Assembly (NCBI GenBank): GCA_022785155.1
Contig: JALFRH010000065.1
Coordinates: 1-17,999 of the forward strand
DNA length: 17,999 nucleotides
Direction of reading: 5' to 3'
Source of the DNA: Spirochaetales bacterium
GTDB lineage: Bacteria; Spirochaetota; Spirochaetia; Sphaerochaetales; Sphaerochaetaceae
A program made the position numbers and the translations under genes. Below the pieces are notes generated by a model, which saw nothing but the letters and a program-made list of their open reading frames with translations, was not told the origin of the DNA and made no database searches. Shown one piece after another: positions 1 through 6,636 of the stretch; the first letter of the stretch is position 1; each line of letters begins with the position of its first letter.

Positions 1-198
1 TCCAACATAAATACATTATATCCTCTTACGTTTATTTCTCAAACAAAATGGGAAAAAGTGTTTTATTTTAACATGCGTTTTGTATATCTTTTTAAGAATA
101 GTAATTATATTCAATAAAAATGGCATTTTTATGTCCCAATCTATTTACAAAAAATAATATGTCCAGCAAAATGAGGGTGTCCAGGAGGAATATATAGA
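1..198 (+). promoter_or_regulatory. AT-rich leader upstream of the ankyrin gene
   Basis: No gene is supported here. The stretch is very AT-rich. A perfect 8-bp inverted repeat with a 3-nt centre (ATAAAAAT / ATTTTTAT) lies at 114-132 and could be an operator or a chance AT palindrome. A weak sigma70-like pair is TTTACA at 144-149 and CAAAAT at 167-172 with a 17-bp spacer. The ribosome binding site AGGAGG at 183-188 is clear and sits 10 nt before the ATG at 199, which supports that start. The promoter assignment is tentative. Confidence 0.35.
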
Positions 199-711
199 AT
201 GGCAAAGACCAATGATTCTCTCAACAAGAAGCTTCTTCAGGCTGCTGTTACAGCAACAAAGGCTAGGGAAATCAAGGAGCTCATCGAGAAAGGCGCAGAC
301 ATCAATGCTCACAATGAATGGGGACTTACTCCAGTGATGCTCGCCAGCCAGTACAATCATTCTGTTGCAGTTCTCAAGGAAATCATCGCAGAGGGCGGAG
401 ATATCAAAGAGTGTGAACCAAAGTATAAGTCAAACTCCCTCCACCTGGCAGCAAACTGCTCCAAGAATCCAAAGGTTCTTGAAGTTCTCCTTGAAGCTGG
501 TGCTGATCTTGAAACCAAGAATTACCTTGGCGAAACAGCACTCATCCTTGCTGTCAACACAAACCCAGAGACAAAGATCACTACTCAGTTGATCAAGCTT
601 GGTGCTGACATCAATGCTCGCGACTACCAGGGCCACACTGTTCTGGAGTACGCAAAGGCTGCTAAGAAGACCTACATCGTCAACCTTCTCAAAGGTATGG
701 GCGCTGTTTGA
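199..711 (+). CDS. Small ankyrin-repeat protein
   Basis: A 170-residue protein made almost entirely of ankyrin repeats, a fold that binds protein partners and has no catalytic role. About four to five repeats can be read. The first, near residues 8-38, is degenerate. Later ones begin near 41 (GLTPVMLA), 78 (NSLHLAA), 112 (GETALILA) and 145 (GHTVLEYA), each followed by the usual LL..GADIN-type turn. No signal peptide, transmembrane segment or other domain is visible, so it is probably cytoplasmic. The start at 199 follows AGGAGG at 183-188. It is a single-gene unit closed by the terminator at 738-763. Codon use (AAG, ATC, CTC) matches the right-flank genes, so it looks native rather than part of the restriction island. 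The partner is unknown. Confidence 0.9.
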   Translation: MAKTNDSLNKKLLQAAVTATKAREIKELIEKGADINAHNEWGLTPVMLASQYNHSVAVLKEIIAEGGDIKECEPKYKSNSLHLAANCSKNPKVLEVLLEAGADLETKNYLGETALILAVNTNPETKITTQLIKLGADINARDYQGHTVLEYAKAAKKTYIVNLLKGMGAV

Positions 712-737
712 GTCTGACGAGCCTGACTATGAATTAG

Positions 738-763
738 TCCCTTCCTTGCGGAAGGGATTTTTT
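738..763 (+). terminator. Rho-independent terminator after the ankyrin gene
   Basis: A perfect 8-bp stem, TCCCTTCC (738-745) with GGAAGGGA (750-757), has a TTGC loop and is followed by six T residues (758-763). It ends exactly at the stop codon of the convergent dehydrogenase. The hairpin may also slow transcription from the minus strand, but that side has no U tract. Confidence 0.9.
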
Positions 764-1425
764 CACGCTTCAGGCCATATAAATGAGCCGTTGAGCCTGG
801 TTTCTCCGTTGTCGATGAGAAAATCTTCACCGGTTGCGGATTTGTTGATTACTGTCAGAAAGTATATCCACTCTGCAATTTCTTCCGCTGTGGCCCACTT
901 TTTCAAGGGGGTAAGGTCCATTATCTCTTTCCAGAGCACTTCATCCTCCATGACAGGCTTATTCAGTTCTGTCATTACTCCTCCCGGTGAGATGGAGTTG
1001 CAGGTTCCTCCAAATAAAGCGATGCGCCTTGCAACATTTCTCATATAAGTAATGACACCACCTTTGGATGCGGAATATTCAGGAAATTCAAGGCCTGTAT
1101 GGGCGGAAGCTGAGGCGACCATCAATATACTCTTGATTCCCTTTCTGACACCATATTTTTCAACGATGTTTATGGTGCCCCTAAGGTTTATCGAGATATC
1201 ATCCTGGCTGTTTTGGACACCTGCGGAGGATATCACGATATCCATATCCTCAAGTTCCGGAAGCCTCTCTTTATCCCTTACATCCACTTTGTAGTGATGA
1301 TATAAGGGATTATTGATGGTATCTTCCTTGATGTCGATGCCATATACTTCAAAGCCTCTTTCCAAGAATATCAGGGCTGTTTCTCTTCCTATTCCAGATG
1401 AAGAACCTGTTATAAGGGTTTTCAT
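763..1425 (-). CDS. Short-chain dehydrogenase/reductase (SDR)
   Basis: A 220-residue classical SDR oxidoreductase with a Rossmann fold. The cofactor motif TGSSSGIG is at residues 6-13. An Asp at the end of the second strand (D31, in YGIDI) suggests NAD(H) over NADP(H). The ISSAG segment near 65-69 replaces the usual NNAG. The catalytic set is complete: N80, a Ser at 105 or 107, and Y117-x3-K121 in YSASK. SPGGV near 146-150 matches the family's PG motif. The protein is slightly shorter than the usual 240-260 residues. Its ATG overlaps the stop of the upstream transporter gene (ATGA), so the two are probably translationally coupled. The substrate cannot be read from sequence, and 3-oxoacyl-ACP reductase is only one generic possibility. 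Confidence 0.9.
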   Translation of the reverse strand: MKTLITGSSSGIGRETALIFLERGFEVYGIDIKEDTINNPLYHHYKVDVRDKERLPELEDMDIVISSAGVQNSQDDISINLRGTINIVEKYGVRKGIKSILMVASASAHTGLEFPEYSASKGGVITYMRNVARRIALFGGTCNSISPGGVMTELNKPVMEDEVLWKEIMDLTPLKKWATAEEIAEWIYFLTVINKSATGEDFLIDNGETRLNGSFIWPEA

Positions 1426-2117
1426 TTTCCTTCCTCAAGTGCCTTTATTTTCGAAATATGCTTTGAAAGAGGAATTGTAACGAAAGGAACCATACAAGAC
1501 TCAATCAAAAGCTCTATTGCTGTTCCGATTATTACACTTGAAATGATATCTTTCCACATCATTTCGTATAGAGATAAGCCGACAGGGGCGAAAGCAAGGA
1601 CCATGAAGAGGGCGTTATCTACAAGTTGGCCTATGAGAGTGGAGAAGGAAGCACGGAGAAAGAACTGTACTTTCCCGTCTTTTCGTATGACCTTCTTCAT
1701 GAAAGAGATTATCTCTACGTTTATAAATCCACCGATCCAGAAGGCGATAATGCTGCTGATGATGGTTCTCGGGCCATTGGAGAATACCAGGGCAAAGGCA
1801 TTGTTCTGTTCCGTATATTCAGGAAGGACAGGAACCATGACCAAGAGTCTTCCTATGATCAAAAGAAGGAAAGTGGTTATGGCTGCAAAGGATATTACCT
1901 TTATGCTTTCCTTCTCTCCCCATACTTCTACAATTACATTTGAAATGAGAAAGACTATCCAGCTTATGGTCTGGCCTCCATCTGAGAACACTACATCTGT
2001 GCCCCAGGAAAGAGGCTTCATGCAGAATACGTTCATGGCAAGGGAGACTGATGCATAGAGCATAGATAGGACGACGAGATAGTCTCGTGAGGTGAGTTTG
2101 AATGAGTTTTTATTCAT
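1422..2117 (-). CDS. yhhQ: Queuosine precursor transporter (VUT/YhhQ family)
   Basis: A 231-residue integral membrane protein with about six hydrophobic segments. Family signs are SNVIVEVWG at residues 59-67, matching the conserved acidic-aromatic-Gly motif after a helix, and GQLVDNALF at 163-171, matching the GQxxDT..F motif of the VUT family. Members import queuosine precursors such as preQ0 or preQ1 for wobble-base modification of tRNA. The start at 2117 is preceded by AAAGG and an A-rich spacer. It is first in a two-gene minus-strand unit, and its stop overlaps the start of the dehydrogenase gene. A good minus-strand -10 box lies at 2214-2219, giving a leader of about 90 nt that may hold a riboswitch. 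The family is secure; the exact substrate is inferred. Confidence 0.88.
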   Translation of the reverse strand: MNKNSFKLTSRDYLVVLSMLYASVSLAMNVFCMKPLSWGTDVVFSDGGQTISWIVFLISNVIVEVWGEKESIKVISFAAITTFLLLIIGRLLVMVPVLPEYTEQNNAFALVFSNGPRTIISSIIAFWIGGFINVEIISFMKKVIRKDGKVQFFLRASFSTLIGQLVDNALFMVLAFAPVGLSLYEMMWKDIISSVIIGTAIELLIESCMVPFVTIPLSKHISKIKALEEGK

Positions 2118-2129
2118 TTCTTTTCCTTT

Positions 2130-2207
2130 GAATAGTTTTGTTTTTTAAGGCGGAGGATTTCCAGGAGGTACGAACTTCGCCGGCTAAGCCAATGGCAATA
2201 TAAACCA
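2130..2207 (-). ncRNA. Possible structured 5' leader (preQ1-like?) of the transporter gene
   Basis: The transporter's predicted leader contains a GC-rich segment that can close with GGCG (minus strand, near 2179-2182) and CGCC (near 2147-2150). An A-rich tail follows directly (UUAAAAAACAAAACUA on the minus strand). An A-rich tail after a hairpin, just ahead of a queuosine-precursor transporter, is the layout of class I preQ1 riboswitches. However, the closed loop is about 25 nt, longer than the classical aptamer, and I cannot draw the diagnostic pseudoknot with confidence. Treat this as a candidate only. Confidence 0.25.
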
Positions 2208-2213
2208 TTGCCT

Positions 2214-2219
2214 ATTATA
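2214..2219 (-). promoter_or_regulatory. -10 box for the transporter-SDR unit
   Basis: A perfect TATAAT on the minus strand, read as ATTATA on the plus strand. No convincing -35 is seen at 17 bp. It would place the start of transcription near 2206. The perfect 6-bp inverted repeats around it (CAATGG/CCATTG and GGCAAT/ATTGCC, within 2190-2212) overlap the start site and could be an operator. Confidence 0.5.
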
Positions 2220-2264
2220 TTGCAAGTAAAAAAGAAGCCTTTTAGGTAACTTCAATTCTCAAAA

Positions 2265-2289
2265 TCCATCTTTAAAATTTACAGATGGA
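2265..2289. repeat. 7-bp inverted repeat in the divergent intergenic region
   Basis: TCCATCT (2265-2271) and AGATGGA (2283-2289) form a perfect inverted repeat with an 11-nt AT spacer. It lies between the minus-strand promoter of the transporter and the plus-strand promoter of the restriction operon, about 30 bp upstream of the latter's -10. The position suits an operator for the XRE regulator encoded at 2369, but that link is inference. Confidence 0.4.
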
Positions 2290-2318
2290 CTGGAGAGGTA
2301 GAAAAATACATGATTATG

Positions 2319-2361
2319 TGGTATAATAACGCTATATTTTTGAGATATTCAAGAGAAGGAG
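2319..2361 (+). promoter_or_regulatory. Extended -10 promoter and RBS of the restriction operon
   Basis: TGgTATAAT at 2319-2327 is a perfect extended -10 element. No good -35 is present at the matching distance, which extended -10 promoters tolerate. Transcription would start near 2334. The ribosome binding site AAGGAG at 2356-2361 lies 7 nt before the ATG at 2369. Confidence 0.65.
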
Positions 2362-2368
2362 ATGCAAC

Positions 2369-2605
2369 ATGGGATTTCCAGAAGAAATTAAAAGAATCAG
2401 ACAGAGATGCTTTTTAACACAGCACGATTTTGCCAAAGAAGTACAAGTGGCATTTTCTACTGTTAATAGATGGGAAGGTGGTAAAGCAAAGCCTAACCTT
2501 ATTGCAATGAAAAATATAAAGGAGTTCTGCCTTAAGAAAGATATCGACTATGTAGGTGTCGAAGAGGCATGGCTTGATTTTAAGGTGGAGGGAAAATCGA
2601 AATGA
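2369..2605 (+). CDS. XRE-family helix-turn-helix regulator
   Basis: A 78-residue one-domain DNA-binding protein. Residues 5-55 fit the Cro/C1-type five-helix fold, with the helix-turn-helix at about 18-39 (QHDFAKEV...FSTVNRWEGG) and the typical NRWE recognition segment. There is no second domain or effector site. Its stop overlaps the hsdM start by 4 bases (ATGA). Small XRE proteins at the head of restriction operons often time methylase and nuclease expression, as the controller proteins of type II systems do. Here it probably regulates its own operon through the inverted repeat at 2265-2289; that is inference from position. A strong RBS supports the start. Confidence 0.88.
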   Translation: MGFPEEIKRIRQRCFLTQHDFAKEVQVAFSTVNRWEGGKAKPNLIAMKNIKEFCLKKDIDYVGVEEAWLDFKVEGKSK

Positions 2606-4422
2606 TTAATATAAGAAAACTTGAATCAGAATTATGGGAATCAGCCGATTTATTACGTGCAGGTTCAAAGCTTACATCAAACCAATATTGTATGCCAGTG
2701 CTTGGACTTATTTTCCTGCGCTACGCATATAGCAGATACAAGATGGTTGAAGCAGAAATCTTAAAAGGACGTCCATCGCGTGGTGGTAGGGTTATGCCTG
2801 TTGAAGCAAGTGATTTTGCAGCTAAGAGTGCGTTATATCTTCCTAAAGAAGCACAATATGATTACTTATTAAATCTTCCTGAAGATATTTCTGCTGCAGG
2901 ACTTGTTAATAAAGACGGTCACAACATGAATAGTTTAGGTGAAGTGGTCAACAATGCCATGCAGCTCATCGAAGATCAGAGTGAACAGTTAGTCGGTGTA
3001 CTGCCTAAAAGTTATACAGATTTCTCTGATGAGATTTTATCAGAACTTCTTCGTATATTTAATAATTCCGCTCTTGATGAAGTCGGTGGCGATATTATCG
3101 GAAGAATCTATGAGTACTTCTTAAATAAATTTGCGAAGAACATCGCATCAGACGATGGCGTTTTCTTTACGCCTAAGTCTCTTGTAAAGATGATTGTTAA
3201 TATTATCGAGCCTACAAGTGGTGTATTACTTGACCCAGCTTGTGGTTCAGGTGGTATGTTCATTCAGTCCGGGGATTTTGTTAATGCTACCGGAATGAAT
3301 GCTAACAGTACTATGACATTCTATGGGCAGGAGAAGGTAGAATATAATGCTCAGCTTTGCCTTATGAACATGGCTGTACATGGACTTACAGGTGTTATTA
3401 AATCTGGTGACGAAGCAAATAGCTTTTATCACGATGCTCACAACCTTGATGGTTGCTGTGATTACGTTATGGCAAATCCTCCTTTCAATGTAGATAAGGT
3501 AAAAGCTGAATCATGCGAAAGTGCAAAACGTCTACCTTTTGGTATGCCGGGTATTAATAAGAATAAAGAGGTAGGAAACGGTAACTACCTTTGGATCTCA
3601 TACTTCTATAGTTATCTTAATGAAACAGGTCGTGCAGGATTTGTTATGGCTTCATCTGCTACAGATAGCCAAGGTAAGGATAAAGACATCAGAGAAAGTC
3701 TTGTTAAAACAGGTCATGTAGATGCCATGATTAGTGTAGGTAACAACTTCTTCTATACCAAATCATTACCTTGTTCACTTTGGTTCTTTGATAAAGGTAA
3801 GTCTGATAGTATCAAGGACAAAGTACTTTTCATTGATGCTAGAAATTACTACACAGTAATTGACCGTACTCTCAATGAATGGTCTGATTGGCAGCTTAAA
3901 AATATGAATGCTATCGTATGGCTCTATCGTGGAGAGGTTGATAAATACACTGCGCTTCTTGATGAGTATCGTGTTGTTCTTGGTAGTGATAAGCCTTTTG
4001 CTGAACAGGTACATGAATTATCAGAGAAAGCAAAAGCTCTACGTTCAGAAGCAAAGAAAGCAGTTGAATCTGCTGAAAAACGTGAAAAGAAAAAGACTCA
4101 GGAAGCTTATGATACAAAGCTTGCAGATATTACCGATATTCTTACAGTAGCAAAGGAAGCAAACTGGCTTTATGAAAAATTCGGTGATGGTGTATATGCT
4201 GATGTTCTCGGCTTTTGTAAGATTGCGACTATTTCTGAAATCGAAGAAAAAGGCTGGTCTCTTACTCCGGGTGCATATGTAGGTGTGGCACCTATTGTAG
4301 ATGATGGTGTGGACTTTGAAGAACGTATGGCAGAAATCCATCGTGAGTTATTGTCTTTACAATCTGAATCTAATGACTTGATGGATACCATCTCACAGAA
4401 CATGAAGGAGATGGGATTATGA
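2602..4422 (+). CDS. hsdM: Type I restriction-modification DNA methyltransferase subunit HsdM
   Basis: A 606-residue N6-adenine methyltransferase that pairs with HsdS to modify the target site and is also needed for cleavage with HsdR. The N-terminal HsdM helical domain covers about residues 1-150. The SAM-binding motif I, DPACGSG, is at 211-217, and the catalytic NPPF motif at 292-295. VFFTPKSLV near 187-195 is typical of the family. A lysine/glutamate-rich, probably coiled-coil stretch at about 470-515 makes the protein longer than the roughly 520-530 residues of EcoKI or EcoR124 HsdM. The gene overlaps the regulator before it and hsdS after it by 4 bases each, so the three are translationally coupled. 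All catalytic motifs are intact, so it should be active. Confidence 0.97.
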   Translation: MINIRKLESELWESADLLRAGSKLTSNQYCMPVLGLIFLRYAYSRYKMVEAEILKGRPSRGGRVMPVEASDFAAKSALYLPKEAQYDYLLNLPEDISAAGLVNKDGHNMNSLGEVVNNAMQLIEDQSEQLVGVLPKSYTDFSDEILSELLRIFNNSALDEVGGDIIGRIYEYFLNKFAKNIASDDGVFFTPKSLVKMIVNIIEPTSGVLLDPACGSGGMFIQSGDFVNATGMNANSTMTFYGQEKVEYNAQLCLMNMAVHGLTGVIKSGDEANSFYHDAHNLDGCCDYVMANPPFNVDKVKAESCESAKRLPFGMPGINKNKEVGNGNYLWISYFYSYLNETGRAGFVMASSATDSQGKDKDIRESLVKTGHVDAMISVGNNFFYTKSLPCSLWFFDKGKSDSIKDKVLFIDARNYYTVIDRTLNEWSDWQLKNMNAIVWLYRGEVDKYTALLDEYRVVLGSDKPFAEQVHELSEKAKALRSEAKKAVESAEKREKKKTQEAYDTKLADITDILTVAKEANWLYEKFGDGVYADVLGFCKIATISEIEEKGWSLTPGAYVGVAPIVDDGVDFEERMAEIHRELLSLQSESNDLMDTISQNMKEMGL

Positions 4423-5621
4423 GTTGGGAAATTATGAGAGCTGACGAGTTTTGTGATTCTGTTAGAGATGGTACTCACGATACTCCAAAACAAACAGAGG
4501 TAGGGTATAAGTTAGTTACAGGAAAACATATTAAAAACAGTCAAATTGATACAAGTGATGCATATTTTATTTCTGAAACAGATTATGAAAGAATAAATGA
4601 ACGAAGTTTAGTTGAACAGTGGGATGTTCTAATGTCTATGATTGGAACAGTGGGGGAAGTTGCAGTAGTTAAAACTACTCCTGACTATGCAATCAAAAAT
4701 GTGGCGTTGTTTAAATGTGGAGGTTCAGAACTTAAAGGCAAATGGTTATCTTACTATCTTCAATCTCCTAATGCAAAGGGGCATATGATTGGTCATCAAA
4801 AAGGATCTAGCCAACAATTTCTTTCATTAAAACAACTTCGTTCATTGCCGGTTCCCGTTACAAATGAATCCTCTATGAAAAAGATTGTGGAAGCGCTTTC
4901 ACAATATGATGATTTAATCGAAAATAATCAAAAACAAATAAAACTTCTTGAAGAGGCAGCACAGCGACTTTATAAGGAATGGTTTGTGGATTTGCGTTTT
5001 CCAGGATATGAAGATGTGGAGATTGTTGATAGTGTGCCTGAGGGATGGCTATATAAAAGAGTTGAAGAATTTGGCGATGTTATAACTGGAAAAACTCCGT
5101 CTACATCAAAAACCGAATATTACGGAGGAAACATTCCATTTGTCACAATTCCTGATATGCATGGAAAGGTATTTCCGTTGATAACAGAAAAAACTCTAAC
5201 TAAAGTAGGTGCTGAAACACAGAAAAACAAGTACTTGCCTGCAAATGCAGTTATAGTATCTTGCATTGCAACTGTAGGTCTAGTAAATATAGCCGTTGAA
5301 CCTTGCCAAACCAATCAGCAGATTAATTCTGTCATTTTATATGATGATAATGATCTGTATTTCTTCTATGAGTCCATGAAAAGAATCAAAGCGTTACTTG
5401 ATGGTGTAGGTAGCAATGGTGCAACGATGACGAATGTAAATAAAACTAAATTCAGCAATATAAAAGTTCTGTATCCTACAGAAGATTTGGTAATGAAATA
5501 CAATGAATTTTGCAAACCTATTTTTGATAAGATATTAGCATTATCAAAAGCAATGCTTATATCTGGACAATCACGTGACCGTTTATTACCTAAACTTATG
5601 AGTGGAGAACTCGAGGTGTAA
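4419..5621 (+). CDS. hsdS: Type I restriction-modification specificity subunit HsdS
   Basis: A 400-residue specificity subunit that recognises the two halves of a bipartite DNA site. It has the full two-part layout: target recognition domain 1 at about residues 1-150, a central conserved helical spacer at about 150-198 (ending YKEWFVDLRFPGYE), target recognition domain 2 at about 205-360, and a C-terminal conserved helical region at about 362-400 (RDRLLPKLMSGELEV). The two halves give the pseudo-symmetry expected for binding two HsdM subunits. The start is coupled to the hsdM stop (ATGA) and preceded by AAGGAG. No second or partial hsdS and no recombinase gene lie nearby, so there is no sign of specificity shuffling. 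The recognised sequence cannot be predicted by eye. Confidence 0.96.
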   Translation: MSWEIMRADEFCDSVRDGTHDTPKQTEVGYKLVTGKHIKNSQIDTSDAYFISETDYERINERSLVEQWDVLMSMIGTVGEVAVVKTTPDYAIKNVALFKCGGSELKGKWLSYYLQSPNAKGHMIGHQKGSSQQFLSLKQLRSLPVPVTNESSMKKIVEALSQYDDLIENNQKQIKLLEEAAQRLYKEWFVDLRFPGYEDVEIVDSVPEGWLYKRVEEFGDVITGKTPSTSKTEYYGGNIPFVTIPDMHGKVFPLITEKTLTKVGAETQKNKYLPANAVIVSCIATVGLVNIAVEPCQTNQQINSVILYDDNDLYFFYESMKRIKALLDGVGSNGATMTNVNKTKFSNIKVLYPTEDLVMKYNEFCKPIFDKILALSKAMLISGQSRDRLLPKLMSGELEV

Positions 5622-5622
5622 A

Positions 5623-5629
5623 GGGGGGG
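5623..5629 (+). promoter_or_regulatory. G7 homopolymer serving as RBS for the DUF3644 gene
   Basis: Seven consecutive G residues begin one base after the hsdS stop codon and lie 8 nt before the ATG at 5638. They occupy the Shine-Dalgarno position. A run of this kind can change length by slippage and so alter translation of the downstream gene; whether it does so here is unknown. Confidence 0.6.
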
Positions 5630-5637
5630 TATAGCAA

Positions 5638-6636
5638 ATGGCAAGAGGAAAATCAGTCAAAAAGCTATTACTTGATTCGTCAGAGGCAGCACTATTTGCA
5701 GGAATAGAAATTCATAATAAACCACATATTTCATATAGATACCCAACATCTGTTATTCTCATAATCAATGCGTGGGAGCTAGTTCTTAAAGCATATGTTT
5801 ATAAATTCATTGGGCGAAAGAAAATATATGAAAATGGGAAAAGTGGACATACTATCTCGTTTACAAAAGCACTTATTATAACCAAAGACCACATTAACGC
5901 CGAGAAACAGAATAAAACTTTTCCGGCTGTATATGAAAATCTTATGTTATTGAATAATTATCGAAGCACCAATGTTCATTTTTATGAGAATAGTTTAGAT
6001 CCAGTTATATTTATGCTCATTAGTAAGGCTGTCCTAAATTACGATGAGTTTGTAAAGAAGTATTTCCAAAAGGATATTACTCGAAATGATAATTTGATTA
6101 TTCTGCCTGTAGGATTCAAACTGCCTTTTGATCCAGTGGAATACTTAAAACAAGACTATGGTAAAGCACACAACGATTTTGTAAATACCGTTGTTCAAAC
6201 GATACGAACATTAGCTGATGATGGTGTAAAAGAGAACATTGTAATCGGTTTTGATGTATATACTGCAAGTCAAAAGAAAATTGAAAATGCTGATTTGATT
6301 GCTGCAATCGACCAAGAGAACGGCAGTGTTGCACTTACAAGAGCCATTCGATTAACAGATGATCCTAAAGCACCGGCAATGAGACTTGAGCAAACATTAT
6401 TACCATTAACTTATCAGAATTTAAGAGAGAAAGTTAAAGAGAAGAGACCCAATATCAAGTTTGGAAAAGTTTTTAATGCTGTAATGAAACGAGTAAAACA
6501 AGATAAAAAACTATGTCAAACAAATTATCTTGACCCGAAAAGTAAAACGGGTGGTAAAAAGGATTTTTACGCTGAAGCTGCTGTTGACATGGTGATAAAG
6601 TATTATGATGAGGAGGTGCCAAATAATGAGCTATGA
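5638..6636 (+). CDS. DUF3644-type protein with HEPN-like R-x4-H motif
   Basis: A 332-residue protein whose first 140 residues resemble the DUF3644 family: an N-terminal helical segment, then VILIINAWELVLKAYVYKF at about 39-57, with a conserved Glu (E47). R109 and H114 in NYRSTNVH form an R-x4-H motif. In HEPN-superfamily proteins such a motif builds a metal-independent RNase site in a dimer, and E47 on an earlier helix fits the usual supporting acidic residue. Residues 200-330 are lysine-rich and end in a basic stretch that could bind nucleic acid. The gene lies between hsdS and hsdR, 16 nt after hsdS and overlapping the hsdR start by 11 bases, so it is expressed with the restriction system. 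A role as an RNA-cutting or abortive-infection effector is inferred from family and context. Confidence 0.75.
   Translation: MARGKSVKKLLLDSSEAALFAGIEIHNKPHISYRYPTSVILIINAWELVLKAYVYKFIGRKKIYENGKSGHTISFTKALIITKDHINAEKQNKTFPAVYENLMLLNNYRSTNVHFYENSLDPVIFMLISKAVLNYDEFVKKYFQKDITRNDNLIILPVGFKLPFDPVEYLKQDYGKAHNDFVNTVVQTIRTLADDGVKENIVIGFDVYTASQKKIENADLIAAIDQENGSVALTRAIRLTDDPKAPAMRLEQTLLPLTYQNLREKVKEKRPNIKFGKVFNAVMKRVKQDKKLCQTNYLDPKSKTGGKKDFYAEAAVDMVIKYYDEEVPNNEL

Noticed and set aside
599..1048. Plus-strand open frame of 149 codons
   Set aside because: It crosses the ankyrin gene's end, a strong terminator and the antisense of the SDR, and shows no family resemblance.
1543..2058. Plus-strand open frame of 171 codons
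   Set aside because: It is the antisense of the VUT transporter, whose membrane profile and family motifs are clear; the antisense translation resembles nothing.
2118..2210. Classical preQ1-II riboswitch
   Set aside because: The conserved stem-loop and 3' pseudoknot sequence of that class were not found; only a weak class-I-like tail remains.
4419..5621. Phase-variable hsdS through inverted repeats or recombinase
   Set aside because: There is one complete hsdS, no partial copies, no inverted repeats within target domains and no recombinase gene in the window.
6605..6625. Upstream ATG codons giving a longer HsdR
   Set aside because: They lie ahead of the AGGAGG at 6611-6616; the ATG at 6626 has correct spacing and fits the usual HsdR N-terminus.
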